Program-made: the position numbers and the translations under genes
In this document: positions 1-8,140 of the stretch, one piece after another
How the letters are laid out: every line of letters starts with the position of its first letter
How positions within the stretch are numbered: position 1 is the stretch's first letter
From: Klebsiella oxytoca NBRC 105695
GTDB taxonomy: Bacteria; Pseudomonadota; Gammaproteobacteria; Enterobacterales; Enterobacteriaceae
Assembly: GCF_001598695.1 (NCBI RefSeq)
Contig: NZ_BCZK01000001.1
Location: 744,001-808,000, forward strand
Length of the DNA: 64,000 nt
Direction: 5' to 3'
Notes under the pieces: generated by a model
Seen by the model: only the letters and a program-made list of their open reading frames with translations
Told to the model about the DNA's origin: nothing
The model's database searches: none

Positions 1-780
1 TACCGCCGCCAGCAGCGCCCGGGTGTAGGGATGCAGGGGGCTGCTGAATAGCGCATCGCGGCTGGCGGTCTCTACTAACTGACCGAGATACATTACCGCT
101 ACGTCATCGCACAGATGCTCTACTACCCCCAGATCGTGGGAGATAAACAAAAACGTCACCCCATGGTCGTCGCGCAGGTCGGAAAACAGATTGATAATCT
201 GCGCCTGAATCGACACATCGAGGGCTGAAATCGGTTCATCGGCAATAATAAAATCCGGGTTTAAGATCAGCGCACGGGCAATGCCGATGCGCTGACGCTG
301 GCCGCCGGAAAATTCGTGCGGGAAGCGGTTGTAATGCTGCGGAGACAGCCCGCAGATGCGCATCACCTCAAGGGTTTTGTCATACAGCTCCGCCCGGCGA
401 CAGAGCTTGTGTTCCAGCATCGCCTCGCCGATGGCGACGCCAATGCGTATGCGCGGGTTTAATGAACTGTAGGGGTCCTGAAAAACCAGCTGGATTTTAG
501 GCCGCAGCGCGCGCATCGCCTGCGGCGACAGTTCGGCAAGCTCCTGGCCGCGAAACTTCACGCTGCCGGCGGTCTTCTCGTATAGCCCCAGCAGCGTGCG
601 GCCAACGGTGGTTTTCCCGCTGCCGGATTCGCCTACCAGGCCAAAAATCGTGCCCCGGCGAATCTTAAAGCTCACGCCATCCACGGCCCGCAGCACGCCG
701 GTCTGCTGGCCGAATAGCCCATCGCGTAGCGGGAAGTGTTTTTTTAGCCCATCCACTTCAATCACGTATTCATGACTCAT
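1..780 (-). CDS. Peptide-type ABC importer ATPase (OppF/DppF family), 3' end outside window
   Basis: ATP-hydrolysing subunit of an oligopeptide/nickel-type importer at the inner membrane. The first 260 residues are visible; the C-terminus lies beyond position 1. They show Walker A GESGSGKTT, Q-loop FQDPYSSLNP, signature FSGGQRQRI and Walker B FIIADEPISALD, followed by the HDLGVV switch region. The ATG at 780 overlaps the TGA of the upstream ATPase gene as ATGA, so the two are almost certainly translationally coupled. It is the last visible gene of a five-gene importer set (binding protein, permeases B and C, ATPases D and F). The substrate cannot be read from the ATPase. Family assignment is firm. 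Confidence 0.93.
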   Translation of the reverse strand, partial: MSHEYVIEVDGLKKHFPLRDGLFGQQTGVLRAVDGVSFKIRRGTIFGLVGESGSGKTTVGRTLLGLYEKTAGSVKFRGQELAELSPQAMRALRPKIQLVFQDPYSSLNPRIRIGVAIGEAMLEHKLCRRAELYDKTLEVMRICGLSPQHYNRFPHEFSGGQRQRIGIARALILNPDFIIADEPISALDVSIQAQIINLFSDLRDDHGVTFLFISHDLGVVEHLCDDVAVMYLGQLVETASRDALFSSPLHPYTRALLAAV

Positions 781-1757
781 GCCACGGACTCCGAAAGTTC
801 ACTGTAAAAGCAGGCGGCCTGCCGGTTATGCCCCGATAGCGGCGGAATGCTCTGTCGGCAGCGCGCGGTGGCTTTTGCGCAGCGCTCGGCGAAGGCGCAT
901 CCGGCGGGAAGGGCGGCGAGGTCCGGTACCTTACCGGGGATTGAGTAGAGGCGTCGCCGCCGCTCCCCCGGCACAGGGCGCGAGGCGATCAGCCCCTGGG
1001 TATAGGGATGCTGCGGGTTACGCAAAATAGTCGCTGTCGCACCTTGCTCAACGATACGCCCGGCGTACATCACCACCACGTGTTCGGCCATCTGCGCGAT
1101 AACTCCGAGATCGTGAGTAATCAGCATCATCGCCATCCGGTTGGCTCGCGCCTGGTCGCGCAGCAGTCGCAGGATCTGCGCCTGCACGGTGACGTCCAGT
1201 GCGGTCGTCGGCTCATCGGCAATCAGCAGCTTCGGCTGGCAGCTCAGCGCCATGGCGATCATCACCCGCTGCAGCATGCCGCCGGAAAGCTGGTGTGGAT
1301 AGCTGGCCATCAGGCTATCCGCGCGCGCTAGTCCAACATCAGCCAGAAGCTGGATAGCGTGCTGCCATGCGATCTTCGGCGACTCGCCGCGGTGGCGAAT
1401 AAGCGGCTCGCACAGCTGCTCGCCGACGGTGAGTACCGGATTAAGGGCGCTCATCGGTTCCTGAAAAATCATCGCCAGCTGATTGCCGCGTAGATCGGCC
1501 ATATGGGCATTTTTCAGCCGCAGAAGATCCTGATCCTCGAAAAGTATCTCCCCACCGTCAATGCGCGCCGCCTGCGGCGGCAGCAGGCCCATTAATGACA
1601 TGGCGGTAACGCTTTTACCGCAGCCGGATTCGCCGACGACGCCAACGGTCTGCCCGGCGCGGATAGTGAACGACACCTCCTGCACCGCGCGTACCCGGCC
1701 TTTGTCGGCGGCAAAAGAGACCGAAAGTTGATTAAAGGTAATTAATGCGCGACTCAT
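777..1757 (-). CDS. Peptide-type ABC importer ATPase (OppD/DppD family)
   Basis: First ATPase of the importer, 326 residues. Walker A GESGCGKS, signature LSGGMLQRV and Walker [13 protein letters not shown] are intact. The C-terminal oligopeptide-ATPase extension carries the cysteine cluster CAFAERC...C...AC typical of this family. I placed the start at the ATG at 1757 ([10 protein letters not shown]), which overlaps the stop of the upstream permease as ATGA. The longer open frame to 1862 only adds sequence antisense-like to the permease C-terminus. It is expected to pair with the next ATPase as a heterodimer. The substrate is unknown; the neighbouring sulfur-type genes suggest an organosulfur compound or peptide. 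Confidence 0.92.
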   Translation of the reverse strand: MSRALITFNQLSVSFAADKGRVRAVQEVSFTIRAGQTVGVVGESGCGKSVTAMSLMGLLPPQAARIDGGEILFEDQDLLRLKNAHMADLRGNQLAMIFQEPMSALNPVLTVGEQLCEPLIRHRGESPKIAWQHAIQLLADVGLARADSLMASYPHQLSGGMLQRVMIAMALSCQPKLLIADEPTTALDVTVQAQILRLLRDQARANRMAMMLITHDLGVIAQMAEHVVVMYAGRIVEQGATATILRNPQHPYTQGLIASRPVPGERRRRLYSIPGKVPDLAALPAGCAFAERCAKATARCRQSIPPLSGHNRQAACFYSELSESVA

Positions 1758-2701
1758 TTCAGCCTCTGTTTCATTTTGGGGTCCATGGCGTCGCGCAGGC
1801 CATCGCCCAGCACGTTGATGGCAATGACGGTGATAAAAATGGCGATCCCCGGCGGCATCCATAGCCAGGGGCGGCGCTGAAAATCGATCAGGCTGTTAGC
1901 GGCGTCCATCATATTGCCCCACGACGGCGTCGGCGGCACAACGCCAAGCCCGAGGTAGCTAAGCGCCGACTCGCTGAGAATAGCGTTAGCCACCGCCATC
2001 GTCGCCATCACCACCAGAATCGGTACCGTATTCGGCAGCAGATGACCAAACAGACGGCGCCGCGCCGACAAGCCCAGCACCTGGGTCGCCAGCATAAAGT
2101 CGCGCTCGCGCAGGGAGAGGCACTGCCCTCGTACCAGCCGGGCAAGCTTCGGCCACTCCAGCAGGCTCAGCATAACTACCACCATATAGATGCGTGAATT
2201 CGGCGAGAAATCGAGCTCGGAGAGCATCGCTCCCGCGACAATCAGCAGCGGCAGGCCGGGGATGGTCATCACCAGATCGGCAAAACGCATGATGAGTTTA
2301 TCGGTCAGGCCGCCGGCGTAGCCCGACAGCGCGCCGAGCAGATAGCCAAGGGTGACCGACAGCAGCATGGTCAGCAGGCCGATGATCAGCGAAATGCGTC
2401 CGGCCAGTAGCAGGCGGGTGTAAATATCGCGACCGAGAAAATCGGTACCCAGCCAGTGCTGCGCGCCGGGTGGCTTGTTGATCATCAGCGCGTCGGTAGC
2501 ATCGTCCTTCCACGGCGACCACAGCGGCCCTAGCGTACACCAGAGGGCCATGATGACCAGCAGCAGCAGGCACAGCATCGCCAGACGATTGTGACGCAGC
2601 GCCTGCCAGGCCTGACGCCAGGGGGACGGCGTAACCTGCGCCAGCGCCGGAATTTCCGCGTCGCGCAGGCGTCGGTTGGAAGAGAACAGGGAACTGAGCA
2701 T
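1754..2701 (-). CDS. ABC importer permease (OppC/DppC family)
   Basis: Inner-membrane permease of 315 residues with a hydrophilic N-terminus, a first membrane segment (HNRLAMLCLLLLVIMALWC) and a five-helix BPD_transp_1 core. The EAA-type cytoplasmic loop and a WPKLARLVRGQ stretch are recognisable. The start at 2701 shares one base with the TGA of the B permease (TGATG), a junction typical of coupled translation. The upstream alternative at 2734 would overlap the B gene by 34 bases and is less likely. It forms the membrane channel with the B permease. Family call firm, substrate unknown. Confidence 0.92.
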   Translation of the reverse strand: MLSSLFSSNRRLRDAEIPALAQVTPSPWRQAWQALRHNRLAMLCLLLLVIMALWCTLGPLWSPWKDDATDALMINKPPGAQHWLGTDFLGRDIYTRLLLAGRISLIIGLLTMLLSVTLGYLLGALSGYAGGLTDKLIMRFADLVMTIPGLPLLIVAGAMLSELDFSPNSRIYMVVVMLSLLEWPKLARLVRGQCLSLRERDFMLATQVLGLSARRRLFGHLLPNTVPILVVMATMAVANAILSESALSYLGLGVVPPTPSWGNMMDAANSLIDFQRRPWLWMPPGIAIFITVIAINVLGDGLRDAMDPKMKQRLK

Positions 2702-3660
2702 CAGGACCTCACGCGAATGCGCGGGTCGACCCACGCGTAAAGCACATCGGCAAGCAGATTGCCAAGAATGGTGAGCACCGCCAGAAACAGGGTGAATCCC
2801 ATTAACACCGGGTAGTCGCGGGCGGCCAGCGAATCAATATGAATATGTCCAGCCCCGGGCCAGTTAAATACTTTTTCGGTGATGATCGCCCCGGAAAACA
2901 GCCCCGGCAGCTCGAAGCCGAGCAGGGTAATGATCGGCAGCAGGGCGTTCCGCAAGGCGTGCTTCAGGATAACCGTGCGTTCGCGTAGCCCTTTAGCGCG
3001 GGCGGTGCGGATAAAATCCATTTTCACCACCTCAAGCATGCTGGCGCGAAAATAGCGGGTCAGGCTACCTGCCTGGAGCATCACCAGCGCCAGCACCGGC
3101 AGCACCAGATGGGCGGCAACCTGTAGCACATAGCCCCAGCCGCTGTCGTCGCTGCCGGTACGGGTCATCCCGCCAACCGGCAGCCAGTGCAGGTCGACGG
3201 CGAACCACTTAATCAGCAGCAGACAGAGGAAAAAGGTCGGGAACGACATGGCGGCGAAGACCGCGACGCTCACCAGATGATCGAACAGCGAGTTGGGCTT
3301 CAGCGCCGAGATTGCGCCGACCGTCAGACCAATCCCCCAGTAGAACACCAGCGCCACGCTGGCCAGCAGGAAGGAGTTCCAGATGTACTGGTTAAGCAGC
3401 TGGCTGACCGGAATCTGGTACTGCAACGAGAACCCAAGATCGCCGCGCAGCAGCTGGCCAAGCCAATGGATATAGCGGGTGAGTAACGGCTGGTCCAGAC
3501 CGTAAATCGCCTTCAGTTCGGCGGCGCGGGCGGCGGTGAGGGTGATATTGCCGTCGATAAAATCGCCCGGCGTTTTGGCAAACAGCATAAAGATAATGAA
3601 TGAAGCCAGCAGCAGCATCGGCAGCGTTTGCAGCAGCCGTCTCAGGATGAAATTTCTCAT
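2701..3660 (-). CDS. ABC importer permease (OppB/DppB family)
   Basis: Inner-membrane permease of 319 residues, normal length for the DppB group. It starts with the family's characteristic positively charged end followed by a membrane helix (MRNFILRRLLQTLPMLLLAS) and has the C-terminal signature VDPRIRVRS typical of this group (compare YxxxDPRIR). It lies 43 bases downstream of the binding-protein gene and overlaps the C permease by one base. The order binding protein-B-C-D-F is standard for peptide, nickel and opine importers. The specificity resides in the binding protein and is not predictable here. Confidence 0.92.
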   Translation of the reverse strand: MRNFILRRLLQTLPMLLLASFIIFMLFAKTPGDFIDGNITLTAARAAELKAIYGLDQPLLTRYIHWLGQLLRGDLGFSLQYQIPVSQLLNQYIWNSFLLASVALVFYWGIGLTVGAISALKPNSLFDHLVSVAVFAAMSFPTFFLCLLLIKWFAVDLHWLPVGGMTRTGSDDSGWGYVLQVAAHLVLPVLALVMLQAGSLTRYFRASMLEVVKMDFIRTARAKGLRERTVILKHALRNALLPIITLLGFELPGLFSGAIITEKVFNWPGAGHIHIDSLAARDYPVLMGFTLFLAVLTILGNLLADVLYAWVDPRIRVRS

Positions 3661-3703
3661 GGCATTCTCACGTCAGCCGCCGGACATCCCGGCGGCTGGG
3701 GAT

Positions 3704-5407
3704 TTACTTAACGATTTTGACATCCGGCAGGCTGCCGGTCAGGCCGTTGTAGATATCCGGTTTGAAGCCGGTGACCCGGGCGCTGCTCGCCGAGAGAATT
3801 TCGCGGTAGCCGAGAAGGATAACCGGCGGGTCCTGCGCCAGTACCTGATACAGCTGGTGGTAGATAGGCTTGCGTTTCTCAACGTCGAGCACCGAGTTAC
3901 CTTCGGTAATCAGCTTATCGACCTGCGGATTGTTATAGCCGGACTCTTTCGCTTCCGCGCTGTAAAAATCCCAGACGCCATCATGCGGGTCGTTAAGGGT
4001 GCTGGTGCTGAACGACGCCAGATCGTAATTACCCGACTTACGCTGCGCCATCAGGGCGTTGAAATCGACGACCTGCGGTTTTAACAGGACGCCAATCTGC
4101 TGCCAGTTCTCTTTGGCGATAGGGATCAGCGCATCGTTAAGCACTTTCTTACTCACCAGCAGGGTTAACTCCAGGCGTTTGCCCTCTTTGACGCGGATAC
4201 CGTCCGGTCCCGGTTTCCAGCCGGCATCGTCCAGCAGCTTCTTCGCCTGCGCCGGGTCATAGTGATACGGGTTCACTCCGTCGGCGTTCCAGGCCCAGGA
4301 GATTGGCGCGATAGGCTCAATCGCTACTTTACCGTAGCCCTGGTAGACCACATCAATCAGCTTCTGGCGATCGAGGCCGTAAATCAGCGCCTGGCGTACC
4401 TTGACGTCCTTCAGCGCCGGGCGGCGGACGTTAAACTCCACCTGGCTGTAGTCGCTGGAGCCGTAAAGGTTGATGTTGGCAAAGCCGAGCATTTTCAGCT
4501 GTTCGATATCGTCAGGACGCGAGGTAAAGGCGTCGTAGTCGGTTTCGCCCGTCTGGAAGAGCTGAAAGTTGGTCGCCGGGTTGGTCACGCGATAGATAAA
4601 GCGCGGAGTGGGGGGCGTACCGCGATAAAAATGGCTGTTGGCGTGGAAACGAATCTCCTGGCCGGGGATATATTTGTCATAAACGTAAGGGCCGTTGCCC
4701 AGCGGTTTGCCGTGCAGGGTGCGCAGATAATCGAGATTGCCGCGCCGGTAGCCTTTGCCGTAATACGCTCTGGAGAGTACCGGACCGCCAATTTTTGCCA
4801 ACGTCGTCGCGCCCGGCTGGGTGGTGGTCACCTGGAGCGTCAAGGGATCCAGCACTTTCAGACCGCTGACGCTATCGGCTTTCGCCGCTTTGTACTCCGC
4901 GCCGCCGGCGATATTGGCGAGCGTAATATCGGTATCGCCGTCGTATTTCGGGTCCAGCAGCACGGTGAGGGTAAAGGCGACATCGTCAGCCGTCAGCGGC
5001 GAGCCGTCGCTAAAGGTCAGATTGGGTCGCAGCTTGATGGTGTAGACCTTGTTGTCCGGACTGACCGTCCAGCTTTCGGCGAGACCCGGCACCAGTTTGC
5101 CGTGGCTGTCCCAGTCGATCAGGCGGGAGAAGATCACGTTGGTGACGTTTTCATCCCAGCCGTTGACGAAGAAGTAGGGGTTAAAAATGCCCTGTGGCTC
5201 GGAAATGCCGGCCACGACGGTATCTTTACGCAGCTTTGCCGCTGCGGGGATCTGGCTGGCATCGCTGGCCGGGGTGATCCCTTCTTTTAAGATCTCGTCG
5301 GCGATGGCGACAGAAGAAAATGCCACCGCGCCGCCGAGCAACGCGATTTTCAGAGCAAGCGCGAACCGCGTCTGTTTGGTTTTTAACCCGTGCAGTAGTC
5401 TGGACAA
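3704..5407 (-). CDS. Periplasmic substrate-binding protein, SBP family 5
   Basis: Extracytoplasmic receptor of the importer, about 567 residues, the usual size for SBP_bac_5 proteins. I chose a TTG start at 5407 because GAGGGAG lies 5-6 bases upstream and the product then begins with a good Sec signal (SRLLHGLKTKQTRFALALK followed by a hydrophobic stretch ending SSVAIA). The ATG at 5452 is in frame but has no ribosome site and would add 15 residues before the signal. The mature protein has the family features: NVIFSRLIDWD near the N-terminus, LRPNLTFSDGSPLTADDV, and DVKVRQALIYGLDRQKLID. A 149-base gap with a small GC hairpin (5467-5479) separates it from metN. The ligand is unknown. Confidence 0.88.
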   Translation of the reverse strand: MSRLLHGLKTKQTRFALALKIALLGGAVAFSSVAIADEILKEGITPASDASQIPAAAKLRKDTVVAGISEPQGIFNPYFFVNGWDENVTNVIFSRLIDWDSHGKLVPGLAESWTVSPDNKVYTIKLRPNLTFSDGSPLTADDVAFTLTVLLDPKYDGDTDITLANIAGGAEYKAAKADSVSGLKVLDPLTLQVTTTQPGATTLAKIGGPVLSRAYYGKGYRRGNLDYLRTLHGKPLGNGPYVYDKYIPGQEIRFHANSHFYRGTPPTPRFIYRVTNPATNFQLFQTGETDYDAFTSRPDDIEQLKMLGFANINLYGSSDYSQVEFNVRRPALKDVKVRQALIYGLDRQKLIDVVYQGYGKVAIEPIAPISWAWNADGVNPYHYDPAQAKKLLDDAGWKPGPDGIRVKEGKRLELTLLVSKKVLNDALIPIAKENWQQIGVLLKPQVVDFNALMAQRKSGNYDLASFSTSTLNDPHDGVWDFYSAEAKESGYNNPQVDKLITEGNSVLDVEKRKPIYHQLYQVLAQDPPVILLGYREILSASSARVTGFKPDIYNGLTGSLPDVKIVK

Positions 5408-5556
5408 AAGTGCTCCCTCATCAAAGAATTGCGTAGTGTATTTACAAATCATGACGAAAGATAAGAGGCGCTTAGCGCCCTGTCTAACACCGAAAGGCTA
5501 TGGCTTATAGCAATTTAGCATTAGCAATAATTCAGTATTAATCTGCCACTTTTGCG

Positions 5557-6603
5557 CTAAACGCCAGCATTCTTCGCTGCCGTATCGCCGGAAAGGGTTA
5601 AGCGGTCAGCCACCCAGCCGGCATGCTGCTGTAAATGCGGATTGGCCAGCGGCTTCGCCAGGCGTATCCGCAGCTGGCCAATCACCCGTCCCTGAATCTG
5701 CTCGCAGCTGCCGTATAACAGGCGGGCATCGGCGCCCAGCAGCGCGGCGATGCGCTGTAAATCCGGTTCCTGCCCGCTGCTGCCGTCAAAATGCAGCGTG
5801 ACCAGCTGCTGGTTTTCGCTCAGCGAGAGTCGTTCTTCCGCACGGTCATGATGGAGCGTGCCGAGCAGGCTTTGCGTGACAGCATGTCCGGGATGACCAA
5901 ATACTCGCCACACCTCGCCCTGTTCGATAATTTCTCCGTGCTCAAGCACCGCGACCCGGTCGCAGAGGGTGCGAATGACGTCCATCTCATGGGTGATCAG
6001 CACGATGGTCAAACCAAGGCGCTGGTTGATCTCTTTAAGGAGTTTTAGTACTGCAAGGGTATTTTCCGGGTCGAGGGCCGAGGTGGCTTCGTCGCACAGC
6101 AGGATCTCCGGCTGCGTGACCAGCGCACGGGCGATACCGGTGCGCTGCTTCTGGCCGCCGGAAAGCTTAGCCGGCCAGCTGTCGCGCAGATCGCTGAGGC
6201 CGACAAGCGCCAGGATCTCCGCAACCCGTTTCTGCCTTTCCGCCCGCGGTACCCCGGCCATTTTCAGCGGCAGCTCAACGTTCTGCGCCACCGTTTTGGT
6301 CGCCATTAAATTAAAGTGCTGAAAGATCATCGCGACCCGCCGGCGCAGGTCGCGCAGCTGGCTGCGGGAGTAGTGCCGAGTATGTTCGCCGTGAATGGTA
6401 ATCTCACCGCTGTCGGCGTTTTCCAGGCGGTTGAACAGGCGCAGCAGGGTTGATTTTCCGGCGCCGCTGCGGCCAATAATGCCGAAGATTTCTCCCTGAG
6501 CGATCTGCAGATTTATATCCCGCAGCGCCTGCACGCCGTTGGGGTAGGCTTTACTTATCTGGCTCAACTGAATATGCGTTGTGGCGTTGGGTTTTTGCGT
6601 CAC
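5557..6603 (-). CDS. MetN-like methionine-type ABC importer ATPase
   Basis: ATPase of 348 residues with Walker A GRSGAGKST, signature LSGGQKQRTGIARAL and Walker B ILLCDEATSALDPE. The last ~80 residues form a NIL-type regulatory domain (VTLHFDGSSGQEP...), which in MetN senses intracellular methionine. This makes the assignment to the methionine/sulfur-compound importer family strong. It is the third gene of a MetI-MetQ-MetN-like set, whereas the canonical E. coli operon is metN-metI-metQ. With the SfnB-like gene upstream, this is best seen as a paralogous system rather than the housekeeping methionine importer. Substrate not determined. Confidence 0.88.
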   Translation of the reverse strand: MTQKPNATTHIQLSQISKAYPNGVQALRDINLQIAQGEIFGIIGRSGAGKSTLLRLFNRLENADSGEITIHGEHTRHYSRSQLRDLRRRVAMIFQHFNLMATKTVAQNVELPLKMAGVPRAERQKRVAEILALVGLSDLRDSWPAKLSGGQKQRTGIARALVTQPEILLCDEATSALDPENTLAVLKLLKEINQRLGLTIVLITHEMDVIRTLCDRVAVLEHGEIIEQGEVWRVFGHPGHAVTQSLLGTLHHDRAEERLSLSENQQLVTLHFDGSSGQEPDLQRIAALLGADARLLYGSCEQIQGRVIGQLRIRLAKPLANPHLQQHAGWVADRLTLSGDTAAKNAGV

Positions 6604-6630
6604 GATGGCGGCTCTGTTAACGAAATTAAA

Positions 6631-6650
6631 CGGCAGCCTGCAGGCTGCCG
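6631..6650 (-). other. Perfect 20-bp palindrome between metQ-like and metN-like genes
   Basis: The two arms CGGCAGCCTG and CAGGCTGCCG form an uninterrupted palindrome in the 62-base gap after the binding-protein gene. In RNA it would fold into a strong hairpin with no following T tract. This position, 3' of a binding-protein gene inside an ABC operon, commonly protects the upstream mRNA segment or reduces downstream expression. The role here is inferred. Confidence 0.6.
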
Positions 6651-6665
6651 ATGAACATCCGGCGA

Positions 6666-7442
6666 TTAAAAACCGGGCAGGATTTTGCCTTTATAGCGGG
6701 TGAGAATGAAGCTGCGCACGCGGTCTGAGTTCAGGGCTTTCGCCAGCTTCTGAATGCCGGGATCGTTGATGTTGTCGGGACGCGCCACCAGATACTCGAC
6801 GTACAGGTCGCTGCCTTTTTCCACCAGCAGCGCCTTGTCGGTATCAATTCCGGCCTCCAGCGCATAGTTGGCGAAGATAAACGCCAGATCGACCTGATTC
6901 ACCGCCCGCGCCAGCATTGCGCCTTCCAGCTCGCGAATTTTAAAATGGTGCGGATTAGCGGTGATATCTTTGGTCGCCGACTGCGGATCGCGCGGGTTTT
7001 TCAGGGTAATCAGCCCGGCATTGCTGAGCATCACCAGCGCGCGACCGGTATTCACCGGATCGTTCGGAATGGCAACGGTGGCACCATCCGGTACCTCTTT
7101 GAGCGTTTTATATTTACTCGAATAAGCGCCAAAGGGTTCAATATGCACGCCGACCACCGGCAGCAGATGGGTGTGGCGGGTCTGGTTGTAGTTATCGAGG
7201 AAAGGGCGGTACTGGTAGTAGTTGGCGTCGAGATTTTTCTCCGCCAGCTGCTGGTTAGGCTGGATAAAGTCGTTAAAGACTTTAATTTTCAGATCGACCC
7301 CCTGTTTCGCCAGCTCGGGCTTCACGAACTCGAGAATTTCGGCATGGGGGACCGGCGTTGCGCCCACGGTCAGCGTCTCATTGGCGCTGGCGGACAGGGA
7401 GAAAAGGGCCAGAAGCCCCGCTGCGAGGATTGTTTTTTTCAT
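6666..7442 (-). CDS. MetQ/NlpA-family substrate-binding protein without lipobox
   Basis: Receptor of 258 residues in the MetQ/NlpA family (Lipoprotein_9). It has the family's TVGATPVPHAEIL start of the mature region, then NYYQYRPFLDNYN and ANYALEAGID. The signal peptide MKKTILAAGLLALFSLSASA ends in an ordinary signal peptidase I site. There is no lipobox cysteine, unlike E. coli MetQ, so this protein should be soluble in the periplasm. It lies 22 bases downstream of the permease gene. It probably binds methionine-like or other organosulfur ligands; the exact ligand is not known. Confidence 0.88.
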   Translation of the reverse strand: MKKTILAAGLLALFSLSASANETLTVGATPVPHAEILEFVKPELAKQGVDLKIKVFNDFIQPNQQLAEKNLDANYYQYRPFLDNYNQTRHTHLLPVVGVHIEPFGAYSSKYKTLKEVPDGATVAIPNDPVNTGRALVMLSNAGLITLKNPRDPQSATKDITANPHHFKIRELEGAMLARAVNQVDLAFIFANYALEAGIDTDKALLVEKGSDLYVEYLVARPDNINDPGIQKLAKALNSDRVRSFILTRYKGKILPGF

Positions 7443-7464
7443 TGTCTTATTCCTGAAGCTATTG

Positions 7465-8139
7465 TTATTTGCGGCTCATCGCCTTCACCAGACGATCGCC
7501 GCTCATCTGAACTATCTGCACCAGCGCAATCAGCAGCAGAACGGTTATCACCATCACGTCCGTCTGGAAGCGCTGATAGCCAAAGCGGATGGCCAGGTCG
7601 CCCAGCCCGCCGCCGCCGATGACCCCCGCCATGGAGGTATAATCGACCAGTAAAATCGCGGTCACGGTCACGGCGGCAATAAGCCCGGCGCGCGACTCCG
7701 GCAGCAGGGTGTGCCAGATTAGCTGCCAGGTGTTGCCGCCCATTGACCAACTGGCCTCCACCAGACCGTGCTCCACCTCGCGCAGCGCGGTCTCAACCAG
7801 CCGGGCAAAGAAAGGCGCGCAGCCGACAACCAGCGGCGGAATGGTGCCTTCAACGCCCAGCGAGGTGCCGGTAATCAGCGTCGTCACCGGGATCATCACA
7901 ATCAATAAAATGATGAAGGGCAGCGAGCGCAGAACGTTGACCCCCAGCGACAGCAGGCGATAGAGGCGCGGAGCATGGAGCAGGCGAGGCTGGCCGCTGA
8001 GATAGAGCACAATTCCCAGCGGTAGGCCAATCAGCACGGTAAAGCCCAGCGACCAGCCCAGCATGGTCAAGGTATCGAGGCTGGCCTGCGCCACGTCGCC
8101 CCAGTCGATATCAGCAAAAAAAGCCAGCGCGCCGTTCAT
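7465..8139 (-). CDS. MetI-like ABC importer permease
   Basis: Inner-membrane permease of about 224 residues (E. coli MetI has 217). Five hydrophobic segments and the MetI-type stretches SLPFIILLIVMIPVTTLITGTSLG and VDYTSMAGVIGGGGLGDLAIRFGYQRF are visible. I chose the ATG at 8139, two bases after the stop of the upstream gene, because GGAACTGAG precedes it. The ATG at 8154 would overlap the upstream gene by 14 bases and has no clear ribosome site. It is expected to work with the MetQ-like and MetN-like proteins encoded next to it. Confidence 0.88.
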   Translation of the reverse strand: MNGALAFFADIDWGDVAQASLDTLTMLGWSLGFTVLIGLPLGIVLYLSGQPRLLHAPRLYRLLSLGVNVLRSLPFIILLIVMIPVTTLITGTSLGVEGTIPPLVVGCAPFFARLVETALREVEHGLVEASWSMGGNTWQLIWHTLLPESRAGLIAAVTVTAILLVDYTSMAGVIGGGGLGDLAIRFGYQRFQTDVMVITVLLLIALVQIVQMSGDRLVKAMSRK

Positions 8140-8140
8140 C

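Noticed and set aside
4262..5290. 342-codon plus-strand open frame
   Set aside because: Antisense to the periplasmic binding-protein gene; no ribosome site and no recognisable domain.
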